DNA of 64,000 nt from Candidatus Poribacteria bacterium (GCA_012267415.1 JAAXGN010000068.1:1-64000); one strand, 5' to 3'; shown: positions 37,614-46,391, counted from the first letter of the stretch. Notes: a model not told the origin generated them from the sequence alone. Translations and numbers: made by a program.

Positions 37614-39653
37614 TTATTTCAAAATTTGCATCTTACGTGTTGCGGTGAAATCTTCTGCGGATAAGGTGTAGAAGTAGATTCCGCTTGCCACAGGTTCACC
37701 ATTGCTATTTGTGCCATCCCAATATGCTGCACGACTCCGACTCTTATACTCTCCCACTTCCTGATGCCCTAATACTAACGTTCTCACTATCCTACCGTTC
37801 GCAGCATAGATTGTCACACTCACATCAGCGGCTTCCGACAAGTGATACGGTATCCACGTCTCTGGGTTAAACGGATTCGGATAGTTGTGAAGCAGCATGG
37901 TCTTCTTAGGCATAAGCGACGTTAGCAGTTTTTGAAGATTGGCTATACCTTCTCGGTAAACAGTAGAGCCGTCATTCTGTAACATCGCTTGCGATATCCA
38001 CGATTGTATCATTGCCGGGACAGGTTCTGTACTCTCTATCCTAACATCACGATTAGCATTTAAGCTTGGAGCAGAACCGTCTGTATCGCCAATATGTTGT
38101 GCGACTACAATAAGGTCTAAAATGCCAATTATGCCATCAGAATCCACGTCAGACTCAGGTGAAAAAGACGCATCTCTTCCTAAGAACTGTGATACATGCA
38201 TTAAGTCTAAAATGTCCACTTGGCCATCCTGATTTACATCCCAAGGTAAAAACACACGTTCTTCCACAGTGATGACACATGCTGAACTATTTAAACGAAT
38301 GATCTGCAAGTTGCTTGTGCCTGCATGATGGTTAACAAATCTGATGTGAGTGTCACCGACTGTTTTTGCGGTAAATGTAACGGATAGCAGCGTGCCTGTT
38401 CCATTTACGCCATCTCTTTTAAGACGAATTGAACCTACATTTTTGATTTCTCCAACTGTGTTATCAATCGTTCCTTTAAGAAAGTAGGTCCCCGTATTTC
38501 CCTCCTTCAAGAACTCACCTTCCTGTACCTCAATTGCTTCAAGTGCAGCTGGATCAAATACAATATCAGAGAACCATCCAGCAAAATCAGTTGCGTCTTC
38601 TACATTGAGATTTAGTGTAAACGTATCCAGAACGCGAACAGACACTTCATCTATTGAACAAGAAAGGAGCGCACTATTCAGTTCTGTTACATTTATGATA
38701 AGTTCTGGCATATCCAAAGGGATTTCTTCTGAATCGCTGGAATATGCATATAGTTCGTTAAGTGTGACTCGCGCTTGTCCACTTGCCTTTGCTGTGAATA
38801 CGATTGACAATAACCTACCTGACCCTTTTACACCTTTTTCAGCGAGGCGTGTAACACTCAGGCCCGTAATCTCACCTGCAGTGTTATCAATTCTGCTATT
38901 TCTAAAGCGAGTTGATACATCCCCTTCTTTCAAGAAATCTCCTTCAAGGACTTCAGAGGCTTCAAGTATGTTGGGATCAAACAGAAGTTTGCACTCCCAA
39001 TCGGATAAGTCAACAAATTGATGAGCGTTGAGATGGAGTGTAAATGTGTCTCCAACACTAATAGAAGGAACATCTGTTGAAAGGGACAATGCTTGACCGT
39101 TATCATTTGTCCCATCTTCGGGGATAGCAACAACAGATATGATTATTTCGGGGATATTCAATTGGATTGTTTCCAATTCATGTGTTCCTGCTTGAAGATT
39201 ACTAAGAGTGATTCGACTATCCCCAACCGTCTTGGCAGTGAAGGTTATTGAAAATAGACTACCTGTACCGCTCGTGCCTCCCGAGGCGGTTCTTGCGGCA
39301 TTGATATTGGCAATTTTTCCTGTGACGTTGTCAATTACAGCCGGCAGGGAGAATGAAAGCACATCTCCCACATCCAGAAAATTGCTGACGATGACCTCAT
39401 CTGCATTAAGTGCTGCAGGATCATATTCAATATCACATTGCCATCCTGCCAAGTCGGTGATGTTCTCCACATTCAGATGCACCGTAAACGTATCACCAAC
39501 ATGTATGGGTGTTCCTTCTAAAGAGAAGGAGAGGATTGTATTTTGATTTGCATTATTAGGATTATTAGTAGTCTGTGCAGATGTCGCAATAGGAATAACC
39601 AAAAACAGTACAAGACAGAAACTAAGTACAAATACTGGACTGAACTTACTCAA
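37614..39653 (-). CDS. Exported triple cohesin-like/dockerin protein with sorting domain
   Basis: 679 residues. The start is TTG, with AAAGG about eight bases upstream; no better ATG exists before the signal peptide (about 1-26, ending SAQ). Three tandem cohesin-like domains lie at about 42-175, 190-320 and 325-460, each with the VGDTFT-strand, an FDP-x-x-L strand and a GDFL-like turn. A dockerin follows (two calcium loops, DVNQDGQVDILDL and DVDSDGIIGILDL), then the NYPNPFNPETWIPY domain. It starts 15 bases after the FG-GAP gene. With three cohesins and its own dockerin it could cross-link other proteins. Confidence 0.9.
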   Translation of the reverse strand: MSKFSPVFVLSFCLVLFLVIPIATSAQTTNNPNNANQNTILSFSLEGTPIHVGDTFTVHLNVENITDLAGWQCDIEYDPAALNADEVIVSNFLDVGDVLSFSLPAVIDNVTGKIANINAARTASGGTSGTGSLFSITFTAKTVGDSRITLSNLQAGTHELETIQLNIPEIIISVVAIPEDGTNDNGQALSLSTDVPSISVGDTFTLHLNAHQFVDLSDWECKLLFDPNILEASEVLEGDFLKEGDVSTRFRNSRIDNTAGEITGLSVTRLAEKGVKGSGRLLSIVFTAKASGQARVTLNELYAYSSDSEEIPLDMPELIINVTELNSALLSCSIDEVSVRVLDTFTLNLNVEDATDFAGWFSDIVFDPAALEAIEVQEGEFLKEGNTGTYFLKGTIDNTVGEIKNVGSIRLKRDGVNGTGTLLSVTFTAKTVGDTHIRFVNHHAGTSNLQIIRLNSSACVITVEERVFLPWDVNQDGQVDILDLMHVSQFLGRDASFSPESDVDSDGIIGILDLIVVAQHIGDTDGSAPSLNANRDVRIESTEPVPAMIQSWISQAMLQNDGSTVYREGIANLQKLLTSLMPKKTMLLHNYPNPFNPETWIPYHLSEAADVSVTIYAANGRIVRTLVLGHQEVGEYKSRSRAAYWDGTNSNGEPVASGIYFYTLSAEDFTATRKMQILK

Positions 39654-39668
39654 AATTATAACCTTTCT

Positions 39669-41549
39669 TTACTTCATTAGCCACATTTTCCGCACACTCT
39701 TGACATTTCCCGCTTCAAACTGATAGAAATAGATTCCACTGGAGACAGTTTCCCCGGCAGTATTCTTACCATCCCAATACAACTTTCTTTCACCGTGTGC
39801 CTGATGACCGAGTTTAAACTTTCGCACCAATTCTCCTGTTGCGGAAAATATAGAAACCTGGACATCACTTGATTCTGATAGTCTATAAGGTATCCATGTT
39901 TCTGGATTAAATGGATTAGGATAGTTTTGAAATACCTCTGCTTTTCTAACTTTTCCCCATGTTGTACTCAGTTTCCCTGCAGGTTCAACAGGTGTTAGGA
40001 CATCACCCCCCTCAGTGAAAACGAATAGATCATAAGTACCGAGATTTTCATAAGTTTCAACAATTCCCGATGGCCACGTCAACGTAATAGAATTGATGCG
40101 CGATGAACCTGCAAGACCAAATTCAAGCTCTAAACTGTCACTACCGAGAAACCCGGTGCCGCAGATTAACTCTTGCGTTTGAACGATGCCACCGCCTCTG
40201 ACAGCAACCCGTGTGCCGATTCCATCGGGATTGCTTTCTGTTCCGATCAACCTAATTGTGATACGTTGATGCTTGGCTAAGTTGCGACGCGTAGCAGGAT
40301 AATCGGACTTAAAGGGAGGGTCAAGATCATTTATGAGGAGTGTATTACCTGTGTTATTCACAACGAAAAAATCGACATCCCCATCGTTATCAAAATCGCC
40401 TGCTGTTGCACCACGTCCGACTACATCAACATTTGTATTTAGTGAATCGGACCGATCTACAAACTTCCCATTCCTATCATTATGGTATAAACGGTTGCGA
40501 TTGGTTTTCTGTGAATTATCAACATTTCCATTAACTACGTATAGATCGCGCCAACCGTCGTTATCATAATCAACAAAAGTTGCATACCACCCTACACCTA
40601 CGTTTGCTACTCCTACCTGTTCTGCCACATTGGTGAAAGTGCCATCACCGTTATTACGCCACAGCAGGTCTTCATCATAGTTCGTGACGAATAGGTCGAG
40701 GTCAGCATCATTGTCGTAATCTCCGACACAAAGTCCCATTGCACCCGTAGGTTTATTTCTGATGAGCGTGACAATCCCAGACTGTTCGGATACATCTTCA
40801 AATGTACCATCTCCTCTGTTCCGATAGAGTTTATCGGGACCGTGGTCATTCGCGACGAAGATATCTTGCCACGTATCACCATCATAATCAAAGAAAACAG
40901 CACCCCATCCGATACCTTCATCAGCCACGCCAGCATCAACAGCAACATCCTCAAATGTACCGTCCCCAAGGTTCCGGTATAGGACGTTTGTCCTCGGCTC
41001 AGGATCAAAAACTAAGAGCGATGCAGGACGTCCCCAATTTGTGATGTAAATATCAAGCCAACCGTCGTGATCGTAGTCAGCAACTGCGGCATTCGTACCG
41101 TGCAGTTCATTTGTGATCATCGCTGTCTGACTAACATCTGTGAAAGTGCAATCTCCGTTGTTTCTGAAGAGAAAGTTCGGTCCTGCACAGGTGACGAACA
41201 GGTCACGCCACCCATCATTGTCATAGTCAAACCAGACGCATCCGCGTCCATTTGGCGTATTGGCAACCCCTGCTTGTTCTGCTATATCCGTAAACGTTCC
41301 ATCACGATTGTTGTGGTAAAGCGCATTGGGTAAACCGCCATCACCAACAACGAAAATGTCCAGCCAGCAGCCATCGTTATCATAATCAACTGAGGCGGTT
41401 CCGGGACCCATCCAGGTCCCGGAATTTTCATCAATTGGCGTTTCTCGTTGAACAACCCCTGCGACTTCACTCACATCGGTGAAAGTCTGACCGTAAAGAT
41501 GGGAAGTCAGACATAAAGAGAGCAATAGGATTATGTAGAAACGCATCAT
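39669..41549 (-). CDS. Exported FG-GAP/VCBS-repeat protein with ASPIC/UnbV and sorting domains
   Basis: 626 residues from the first of two ATG codons at 41549, with GGAGG six bases upstream; the frame is open 13 more codons. Signal peptide about 1-20. About eight FG-GAP/VCBS repeats (pattern DYDNDGW-x-DLFV, calcium-binding loops of an integrin-like propeller) are followed by an ASPIC/UnbV domain (about 430-520). Next comes the motif GKLSTTWGKVRK, then the NYPNPFNPETWIPY domain to the end. So the TWG-type motif here is internal, directly before the sorting domain. It is 11 bases after the DUF1349-like gene. Probably a surface or secreted adhesion or carbohydrate-binding protein. Confidence 0.92.
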   Translation of the reverse strand: MMRFYIILLLSLCLTSHLYGQTFTDVSEVAGVVQRETPIDENSGTWMGPGTASVDYDNDGCWLDIFVVGDGGLPNALYHNNRDGTFTDIAEQAGVANTPNGRGCVWFDYDNDGWRDLFVTCAGPNFLFRNNGDCTFTDVSQTAMITNELHGTNAAVADYDHDGWLDIYITNWGRPASLLVFDPEPRTNVLYRNLGDGTFEDVAVDAGVADEGIGWGAVFFDYDGDTWQDIFVANDHGPDKLYRNRGDGTFEDVSEQSGIVTLIRNKPTGAMGLCVGDYDNDADLDLFVTNYDEDLLWRNNGDGTFTNVAEQVGVANVGVGWYATFVDYDNDGWRDLYVVNGNVDNSQKTNRNRLYHNDRNGKFVDRSDSLNTNVDVVGRGATAGDFDNDGDVDFFVVNNTGNTLLINDLDPPFKSDYPATRRNLAKHQRITIRLIGTESNPDGIGTRVAVRGGGIVQTQELICGTGFLGSDSLELEFGLAGSSRINSITLTWPSGIVETYENLGTYDLFVFTEGGDVLTPVEPAGKLSTTWGKVRKAEVFQNYPNPFNPETWIPYRLSESSDVQVSIFSATGELVRKFKLGHQAHGERKLYWDGKNTAGETVSSGIYFYQFEAGNVKSVRKMWLMK

Positions 41550-41560
41550 GTATTTCCTCC

Positions 41561-42313
41561 TTAATATCTGGTTTTTACTGCACCCCATGTGGTAGTTGCT
41601 TTGCCTCCCGGTTCAACTGGGAAGGGGGTCATGTTATCCCTGAAGTATTCGTATTCTACCTCAAGACTACCAGTAGGATCTGCTACACCTGCATAAATTC
41701 CCAGCCAAAGTGGTGGCGTTAGGTTAAAACTGGTGACACCGATCTGCTTCCAATCTTCACCATCTTCTGTTTTATACCAGGAAGTATACGCATTCCCGTC
41801 TTTCTTGAGTCGCAAGAATAACTCGGTATCTCCAAACTCAGGCGTCCATCCAGCGTTTCCGACTATATTAACCTGTTTTGTTTGGAATTGAATCTGTCCT
41901 TTGGGACCTGCACCTTGTCCCCAAAACTTTAAAGTTACCCAATTGTCGTCTGTATTACTTTTTACAAGAAGACCGTTGACTCCGGAATTTGTATCCCATT
42001 TTGCGAAGAAATGGGTTTCAACATCAAACATCTCAGCATCTGTTTCTTGATAGAGAAAGTGACTGGCATCATTTGCCCATATATTACGGTTTGTTTCACA
42101 ATCAATATATAGAAACCCATCACGTGTTTTACCAACATCCCACGTTGGGGGTTCGTTTTGCCATTTCCAATTAGAATTCTGTAATCCGTCGCCATCAAAC
42201 GGGTCCCCGAATGAAGTCTGTGCGACGGCATTACCTGTCCACATCACAGTAACGGTAAATATAATTAGGACAGCACATCCTAATACATTTCTCAGATAAC
42301 TACGGTTTTTCAT
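41561..42313 (-). CDS. Secreted DUF1349/concanavalin A-like protein with terminal TWG-type motif
   Basis: 250 residues. AGGAGG lies eight bases before the ATG. Signal peptide about 1-31 ending in AVA, then one beta-sandwich of the DUF1349/xylosidase C-terminal concanavalin A-like kind, with WKWQNEPPTWDVG, FFAKWDTNSGVNGLLV, and FGDTELFLRLKKDGNAYTSW patches typical of the fold. The C-terminus is GKATTTWGAVKTRY. It heads the operon that continues with the FG-GAP and cohesin genes. It probably binds or acts on a glycan outside the cell; no catalytic pair was assigned. Confidence 0.88.
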   Translation of the reverse strand: MKNRSYLRNVLGCAVLIIFTVTVMWTGNAVAQTSFGDPFDGDGLQNSNWKWQNEPPTWDVGKTRDGFLYIDCETNRNIWANDASHFLYQETDAEMFDVETHFFAKWDTNSGVNGLLVKSNTDDNWVTLKFWGQGAGPKGQIQFQTKQVNIVGNAGWTPEFGDTELFLRLKKDGNAYTSWYKTEDGEDWKQIGVTSFNLTPPLWLGIYAGVADPTGSLEVEYEYFRDNMTPFPVEPGGKATTTWGAVKTRY

Positions 42314-42335
42314 AATTTATATCCTCCTATCCATA

Positions 42336-42365
42336 ATTGTAAAACTATTGATAGACTTTTGTCAA
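42336..42365 (-). promoter_or_regulatory. Sigma-70 promoter of the DUF1349-like gene
   Basis: The minus strand has TTGACA (42365-42360), an 18-base spacer and TACAAT (42341-42336), 23 bases before the ATG. It lies just outside MITE copy 2, which is thus upstream of this promoter. Confidence 0.65.
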
Positions 42366-42373
42366 CGTAATTA

Positions 42374-42531
42374 AACGTGAGTTTGATAAATGTAGCGTAA
42401 ACTTTCCAGTTTGCGCCAGATATGCCACAAACTGCCATTATAATAAAATTGGTTGTGCTACAATTCACACCTCTTGAATACGAAAATGGAGTGAGTGAAC
42501 GCATCCGAAATGATTAATCAAACTAACGTTA
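42374..42531. repeat. MITE-like element, copy 2
   Basis: Reverse-orientation copy of 11001-11157, with the same ends and the same inner GTAG-headed palindrome. It sits in the region between the DUF1349-like gene and uppP, next to the promoter of the former. Confidence 0.85.
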
Positions 42532-42577
42532 ATTAATATCCTTGCAGGTAGGTGTATTGATTGCTATAATATCCACT

Positions 42578-43417
42578 ATGACACTTCTTGAAGCAATACT
42601 CCTTGGCATACTACAAGGATTGACCGAATTTCTACCCGTAAGCAGTTCAGGCCACCTTGTCTTAGCACAACACTTCCTTGGTCTGAAAGAACCGTTGGTC
42701 TTTTTTGATGTGATGCTACATGTTGGGACATTAGCCGCAATTATTGTCGTTTACCGTGGTGCGATAGGACGATTGGCATCAGGAAGCATTTCAACACTGG
42801 CGTCAAAAACGTTCTTTCGAAACCCAAGTGCTATGTTAAATTCTTCTCATGAACTTAGGTTTATTGGGTTGATTCTACTTGGCTCTATTCCCACGGGTAT
42901 TATCGCTGTACTGTTTAAGACACAATTGGAGTCTTTCTTTGAGGCAGTTGTTTTCGTAAGTATCATGTTAATCCTTACGGGTATTATACTTCAGTTGCCA
43001 AGACTACGTAGAGAAGATGTGAACAATTTAGAAATTTCAACTCAAAGGATTAAATCGTGGCATGCACCATTGATCGGTATAGCACAAGGATGTGCTATCA
43101 CACCCGGTATTTCCCGATCCGGATCAACGATTTCAATCGCGTTGTTGTTGGGAATACCTGCTAAACTTGCTGCTGAGTATTCCTTCCTTTTGTCAATTCC
43201 CGCCATACTCGGTGCAGTCGCGTTAAAGATTCCGGATATAGCAGACACGTCAATGCCGTTATATATTTTAGGTGCAGGCATGTTAACGGCATTTGTCGTT
43301 GGTTATATCGCTTTACGCCTGCTTTTGGTTGTGCTAAACCGTGGGCAATTTTCGCTATTTACCTATTACTGTATTGTTTTGGGACTTGTTTCTCTCTTGA
43401 TTGAGGTAGTCCTTTAG
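42578..43417 (+). CDS. uppP: Undecaprenyl-diphosphatase
   Basis: 279 residues from the ATG at 42578, the usual length; the frame can be extended to a TTG at 42542. No clear Shine-Dalgarno precedes the ATG, so the start is uncertain. It dephosphorylates undecaprenyl diphosphate to recycle the carrier lipid for peptidoglycan and other envelope polymers. The protein is highly hydrophobic with about eight membrane segments. The family motifs are LPVSSSGHL with the active-site Ser/Glu region (about 17-27) and PGISRSGST (about 175-183, Arg of the catalytic site). Confidence 0.94.
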   Translation: MTLLEAILLGILQGLTEFLPVSSSGHLVLAQHFLGLKEPLVFFDVMLHVGTLAAIIVVYRGAIGRLASGSISTLASKTFFRNPSAMLNSSHELRFIGLILLGSIPTGIIAVLFKTQLESFFEAVVFVSIMLILTGIILQLPRLRREDVNNLEISTQRIKSWHAPLIGIAQGCAITPGISRSGSTISIALLLGIPAKLAAEYSFLLSIPAILGAVALKIPDIADTSMPLYILGAGMLTAFVVGYIALRLLLVVLNRGQFSLFTYYCIVLGLVSLLIEVVL

Positions 43418-43428
43418 AGGTATGTTCC

Positions 43429-43464
43429 CAGGCCGGTAGATGCGATTTCCTTATCGCACAGAGG
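43429..43464. repeat. Single arm of the GTAGGTGCGAT family
   Basis: CCCAGGCCGGTAGATGCGATTTCC and the complementary half (ATCGCA) form a solo GTAG-headed hairpin just before the full element at 43471. Confidence 0.75.
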
Positions 43465-43470
43465 GATGTT

Positions 43471-43584
43471 CCCAGGGCGGTAGGTGCGATTTCCCAATCG
43501 CACCGAATCTTATGCGAAGACCTTCAAATGGGACGTATTGGGCAAATCCGGTGCGATAAGGATATCGCACCTACCGCCCTGGGG
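43471..43584. repeat. MITE-like element, GTAGGTGCGAT family
   Basis: The ends are complementary for about 20 bases (CCCAGGGCGGTAGGTGCGAT at 43471 and its inverse ending at 43584), with a homologous spacer (TATGCGAAG ... GGGCAAATC) to the element at 18621. It lies between the convergent uppP and glycosyltransferase genes. Confidence 0.88.
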
Positions 43585-43637
43585 ATACTTTTGTTTTCGT
43601 ATTTTCCTTGTTGAAAGTGTATAGATATCATCAGATT

Positions 43638-45158
43638 TTACCAGAATGTATTTAGCAATACTTCCATTAGAATCAACTGAAGTACTAACATACCTGAAAC
43701 CCAGAAAAAATCCGAGCGCGGACGTTCTGTAAGGTATTTCGCTACTGGTATAACAAAGAACGGTACCATGAAGATCCAAATCCGTTCTACTTCCATCGTA
43801 AACAACGTTGAGAATGTAAAGAAGAGAAGTGTCATCAGGAATCCGATGTTGAATGTGTCGGATTCTTCTGTACGTAAGAACCATGATCTACGTTCTTCAC
43901 TGTTGTCATTTCCTGTCAAAACTGAGTTCTGTTTCCAATCCTTGACAGACTTAACCATTTGCCGTAACCATACAGTCGTTATAGGAATTCCCACACCAAT
44001 TAGGAAAGCAAATAGGTTTGCGAAACTCAGATGTAAATATCGGTCAATGCTCTCATAACCAGTTCCCATCCCTCTTTCGTCCTTTTTTATGGATAGCCAA
44101 AGTGCCTCAAACGGTTGGAAACCTGTCAATACATACAGTATAAAATAGAATCCGATAAATCCTGTCGCAGCAAACGCCAACATCTTCAGGTATTGCACGA
44201 ATCGCTTCCGTTCCAATAAAGGGATGACACATAAAAAGACACCTATCACGACCGTAGAATACGTCATGAACATACCAAGTGCAAGACTAATACCCGTAAG
44301 AAGGCTATAAGGTCTGAATACACTTATCGGTATGGTGGGGTCCGTTTCTCGTTTTCTCGCTTCGTAGAACAGAAACAGACTGAGGATCGGAAATACACTA
44401 AAGGGACCATCCATTGATGTCGTTGTGAACATCACAAAGTTAGGGGTAATGAGAAACAGCAGAAGCGCGTACAGTGCTACTTTCTTATCGTAAAGCCGTT
44501 CTACAAGTTTGTAGATTGGGATTACCGTGAGTGCCGTAAAGAGTATTGATAGCAACGATGTAGACACGAGATTATATCCGAAAATCTTACTGACAAACCA
44601 TAGGAAAACTACGCCGCCAGGGGGATGTGTTCGGGTGTGACCGGAAAACTCATTGAATAGTTCGGGTTTACTAAAATCGCGCAAGAAATCTATTAAGCCT
44701 AACTCATCAATAAATGGCACATCAGCATAGTATTCTTGACCTGAACGGGTATAGGGTTCATATAGCTTTAAAATCTGTTCTGTATCAGTTTCCGTTGGTA
44801 TTTCATGATATCCATCAATGAGTGCAACACTGATGTTTATAGCGATGAAACATACAATTGCTATTGTGATTAGGGTGCGCGGGTTGAAGTTGTCGGGTAG
44901 TAGGCAAAGCTGTAGAAATTTGTAGCATAGGAATAGGAAACCGATACAGACAATTAGTGCTGGAAGTAACCAGAAACTAAAACTGAATTCAGGAGAGGCA
45001 TAGAGTGGAACGAAGTGTCGAGCATAGTTGACTGCGCCGAGGTCCAGTCCAGTTTCGCGCATGATGTGTTTTAGTATTATATGATAGAACAAGAAGAAAA
45101 GCGCGATGAGTACAGTTTGTCCGACAATTGATCGGATCGCTTTTTGCAGATGACGCAT
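43638..45158 (-). CDS. GT-C fold membrane glycosyltransferase (GT39-like)
   Basis: 506 residues with about ten to eleven membrane segments. An extracytoplasmic loop between the first two or three segments contains an acidic ET-D-x-E pattern and the loop GHTRTHPPGG, typical of dolichyl/undecaprenyl-phosphate-mannose or related protein/lipid glycosyltransferases. It would transfer a sugar from a polyprenyl phosphate carrier outside the membrane. It follows the SUMF1-like gene by ten bases and is probably co-transcribed. Acceptor and sugar are unknown. Confidence 0.85.
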   Translation of the reverse strand: MRHLQKAIRSIVGQTVLIALFFLFYHIILKHIMRETGLDLGAVNYARHFVPLYASPEFSFSFWLLPALIVCIGFLFLCYKFLQLCLLPDNFNPRTLITIAIVCFIAINISVALIDGYHEIPTETDTEQILKLYEPYTRSGQEYYADVPFIDELGLIDFLRDFSKPELFNEFSGHTRTHPPGGVVFLWFVSKIFGYNLVSTSLLSILFTALTVIPIYKLVERLYDKKVALYALLLFLITPNFVMFTTTSMDGPFSVFPILSLFLFYEARKRETDPTIPISVFRPYSLLTGISLALGMFMTYSTVVIGVFLCVIPLLERKRFVQYLKMLAFAATGFIGFYFILYVLTGFQPFEALWLSIKKDERGMGTGYESIDRYLHLSFANLFAFLIGVGIPITTVWLRQMVKSVKDWKQNSVLTGNDNSEERRSWFLRTEESDTFNIGFLMTLLFFTFSTLFTMEVERIWIFMVPFFVIPVAKYLTERPRSDFFWVSGMLVLQLILMEVLLNTFW

Positions 45159-45168
45159 TATTTACAAC

Positions 45169-46098
45169 CTAAGGCTCAACATCTTTTACACAACGTACCC
45201 CGAAATCGTTGTAATACCTGGTTATTGCAGACTCACTGTTGCGGAGTGATACGCGTACAACGATGGCAGTACAGGCGCGGGAACCGCCACGTAACACACG
45301 ATTTGAAGCAATAGTTTCTGCGTTTTCAATGATCCATTCAATGTTGTTTGTGCTTGCCATAGCCTCCCTGCTCGGTAAAATAAGATTATTTTCAAACCAG
45401 TCAACGGCGGTTGCACCTAACACTGGATTCTTGTACGGGGATTTTGAATAAAAGGTAGGATCATGTGCATCAAGACACCATTCCCATACGTTGCCTGCCA
45501 TATCGTGGAGACCGTAAGGGTTAGGTTGGTAGCTTCCCACAGGTGCATTCCATCTGAAACCGTCATCTACAAACATGTCTGCATTATTTTTACCTGAGTT
45601 TCTATCAGAGAAATTACATTGTGATCCATCTGGAACATCGTTCCCCCATGGATACATTTTACCTTCCAACCCGCCTCGTGCTGCTCTTTCCCATTCAGCT
45701 TCTGTCGGTAGTCGCTTACCAGCCCATTTGGCATACGCCATCGCATCATGCCAGCTGAGACAGACAGCAGGATGGTTATCGGTAGGTGAATACGTTGCGA
45801 CCACAGAACGTAGTGGTTGATAGCCTGTCGCAGCGACAAACTTTTTGTATTCACCCACGGTCACCTCGTGGATGTCCATATAGAATGCATCAACGTAGAC
45901 TTTGTGAACAGGTCGTTCCTCATCTTTGTAGTTATTACTTCCCATGAGAAACTCACCTGCAGGAATCAGCACCATACCTTCGGGTGCTTCTGGCTTTTTG
46001 TCTTCTTTCACCTTAGTCTTGTCATCTTCAAAACCTGTTGTAATCATCAACAGTATACATACAACGAATATTGATGTGAGAAGAGATACAAACTTCAT
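45169..46098 (-). CDS. SUMF1/FGE-sulfatase-modifying-fold exported protein, active-site Cys missing
   Basis: 309 residues. AAGGAG before the ATG. Signal peptide about 1-22, a charged linker, then the SUMF1 (formylglycine-generating enzyme) fold: GMVLIPAGEFLMGS (41-54), the PVHKVYVDAFYMDIHEVT strand, CLSWHDAMAYAKWAGKRLPTEAEWERAARGG, and NVWEWCLDAHD. Genuine FGE needs two Cys five residues apart near the C-terminus; here Cys276 is present but position 281 is Val, so copper-binding catalysis is unlikely. Members with this fold also act as ligand-binding or non-catalytic domains. No sulfatase gene is nearby. Confidence 0.9.
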   Translation of the reverse strand: MKFVSLLTSIFVVCILLMITTGFEDDKTKVKEDKKPEAPEGMVLIPAGEFLMGSNNYKDEERPVHKVYVDAFYMDIHEVTVGEYKKFVAATGYQPLRSVVATYSPTDNHPAVCLSWHDAMAYAKWAGKRLPTEAEWERAARGGLEGKMYPWGNDVPDGSQCNFSDRNSGKNNADMFVDDGFRWNAPVGSYQPNPYGLHDMAGNVWEWCLDAHDPTFYSKSPYKNPVLGATAVDWFENNLILPSREAMASTNNIEWIIENAETIASNRVLRGGSRACTAIVVRVSLRNSESAITRYYNDFGVRCVKDVEP

Positions 46099-46198
46099 GT
46101 TTCTATTACTCCTTATGTAGTTTCGCTAAATTAATCTAAGTTGCCACCTTGTAGCACAATCTGTATGAAGATTAAAAAACAAATTCGGTGATTCTAAA

Positions 46199-46298
46199 TA
46201 CCCCAAACCCGGTAGGTGCGATTTCCTAATCGCACCGGATTTTATCCATACCCCAAACCCGGTAGGTACGATTTCCTAATCGCACCGGATTTTATCCA
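46199..46298. repeat. Two 50-bp direct copies of the GTAGGTGCGAT arm
   Basis: ACCCCAAACCCGGTAGG and following bases (46199-46248) are repeated at 46249-46298 with one clear difference (GTGCG versus GTACG). Each contains a GTAG-headed hairpin. Confidence 0.85.
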
Positions 46299-46372
46299 AA
46301 TTCGTTTCATAAAAGGCATCCGCGTAGGATCCGGTGCGATAGGGATATCGCACCTACCGGCCCGGGAAAATC
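46251..46372. repeat. MITE-like element, GTAGGTGCGAT family, inverted spacer
   Basis: Left arm at 46259-46289 and right arm at 46330-46362 are inverse to one another. The spacer (GTTTCATA ... GCGTAGGATCC) matches the reverse complement of that in 18621-18719, so this copy is in the opposite orientation. It lies just downstream of ispG. Confidence 0.85.
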
Positions 46373-46391
46373 GGTAGCAACTCGGGTTAAA

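Noticed and set aside
30457-41549. Type IX secretion system locus
   Set aside because: Only the sorting-type tails are seen; no machinery gene is in the window.
42542-42577. TTG start of uppP at 42542
   Set aside because: The family alignment starts at the ATG at 42578; but no clear ribosome binding site supports either, so the choice is tentative.
45169-46098. Formylglycine-generating enzyme for sulfatases
   Set aside because: The second active-site Cys is Val281 and no sulfatase is near.
46199-46372. Possible CRISPR-like array of repeated units
   Set aside because: The units are palindromes with homologous, not unique, spacers, and there are no cas genes. MITE/REP structure fits.
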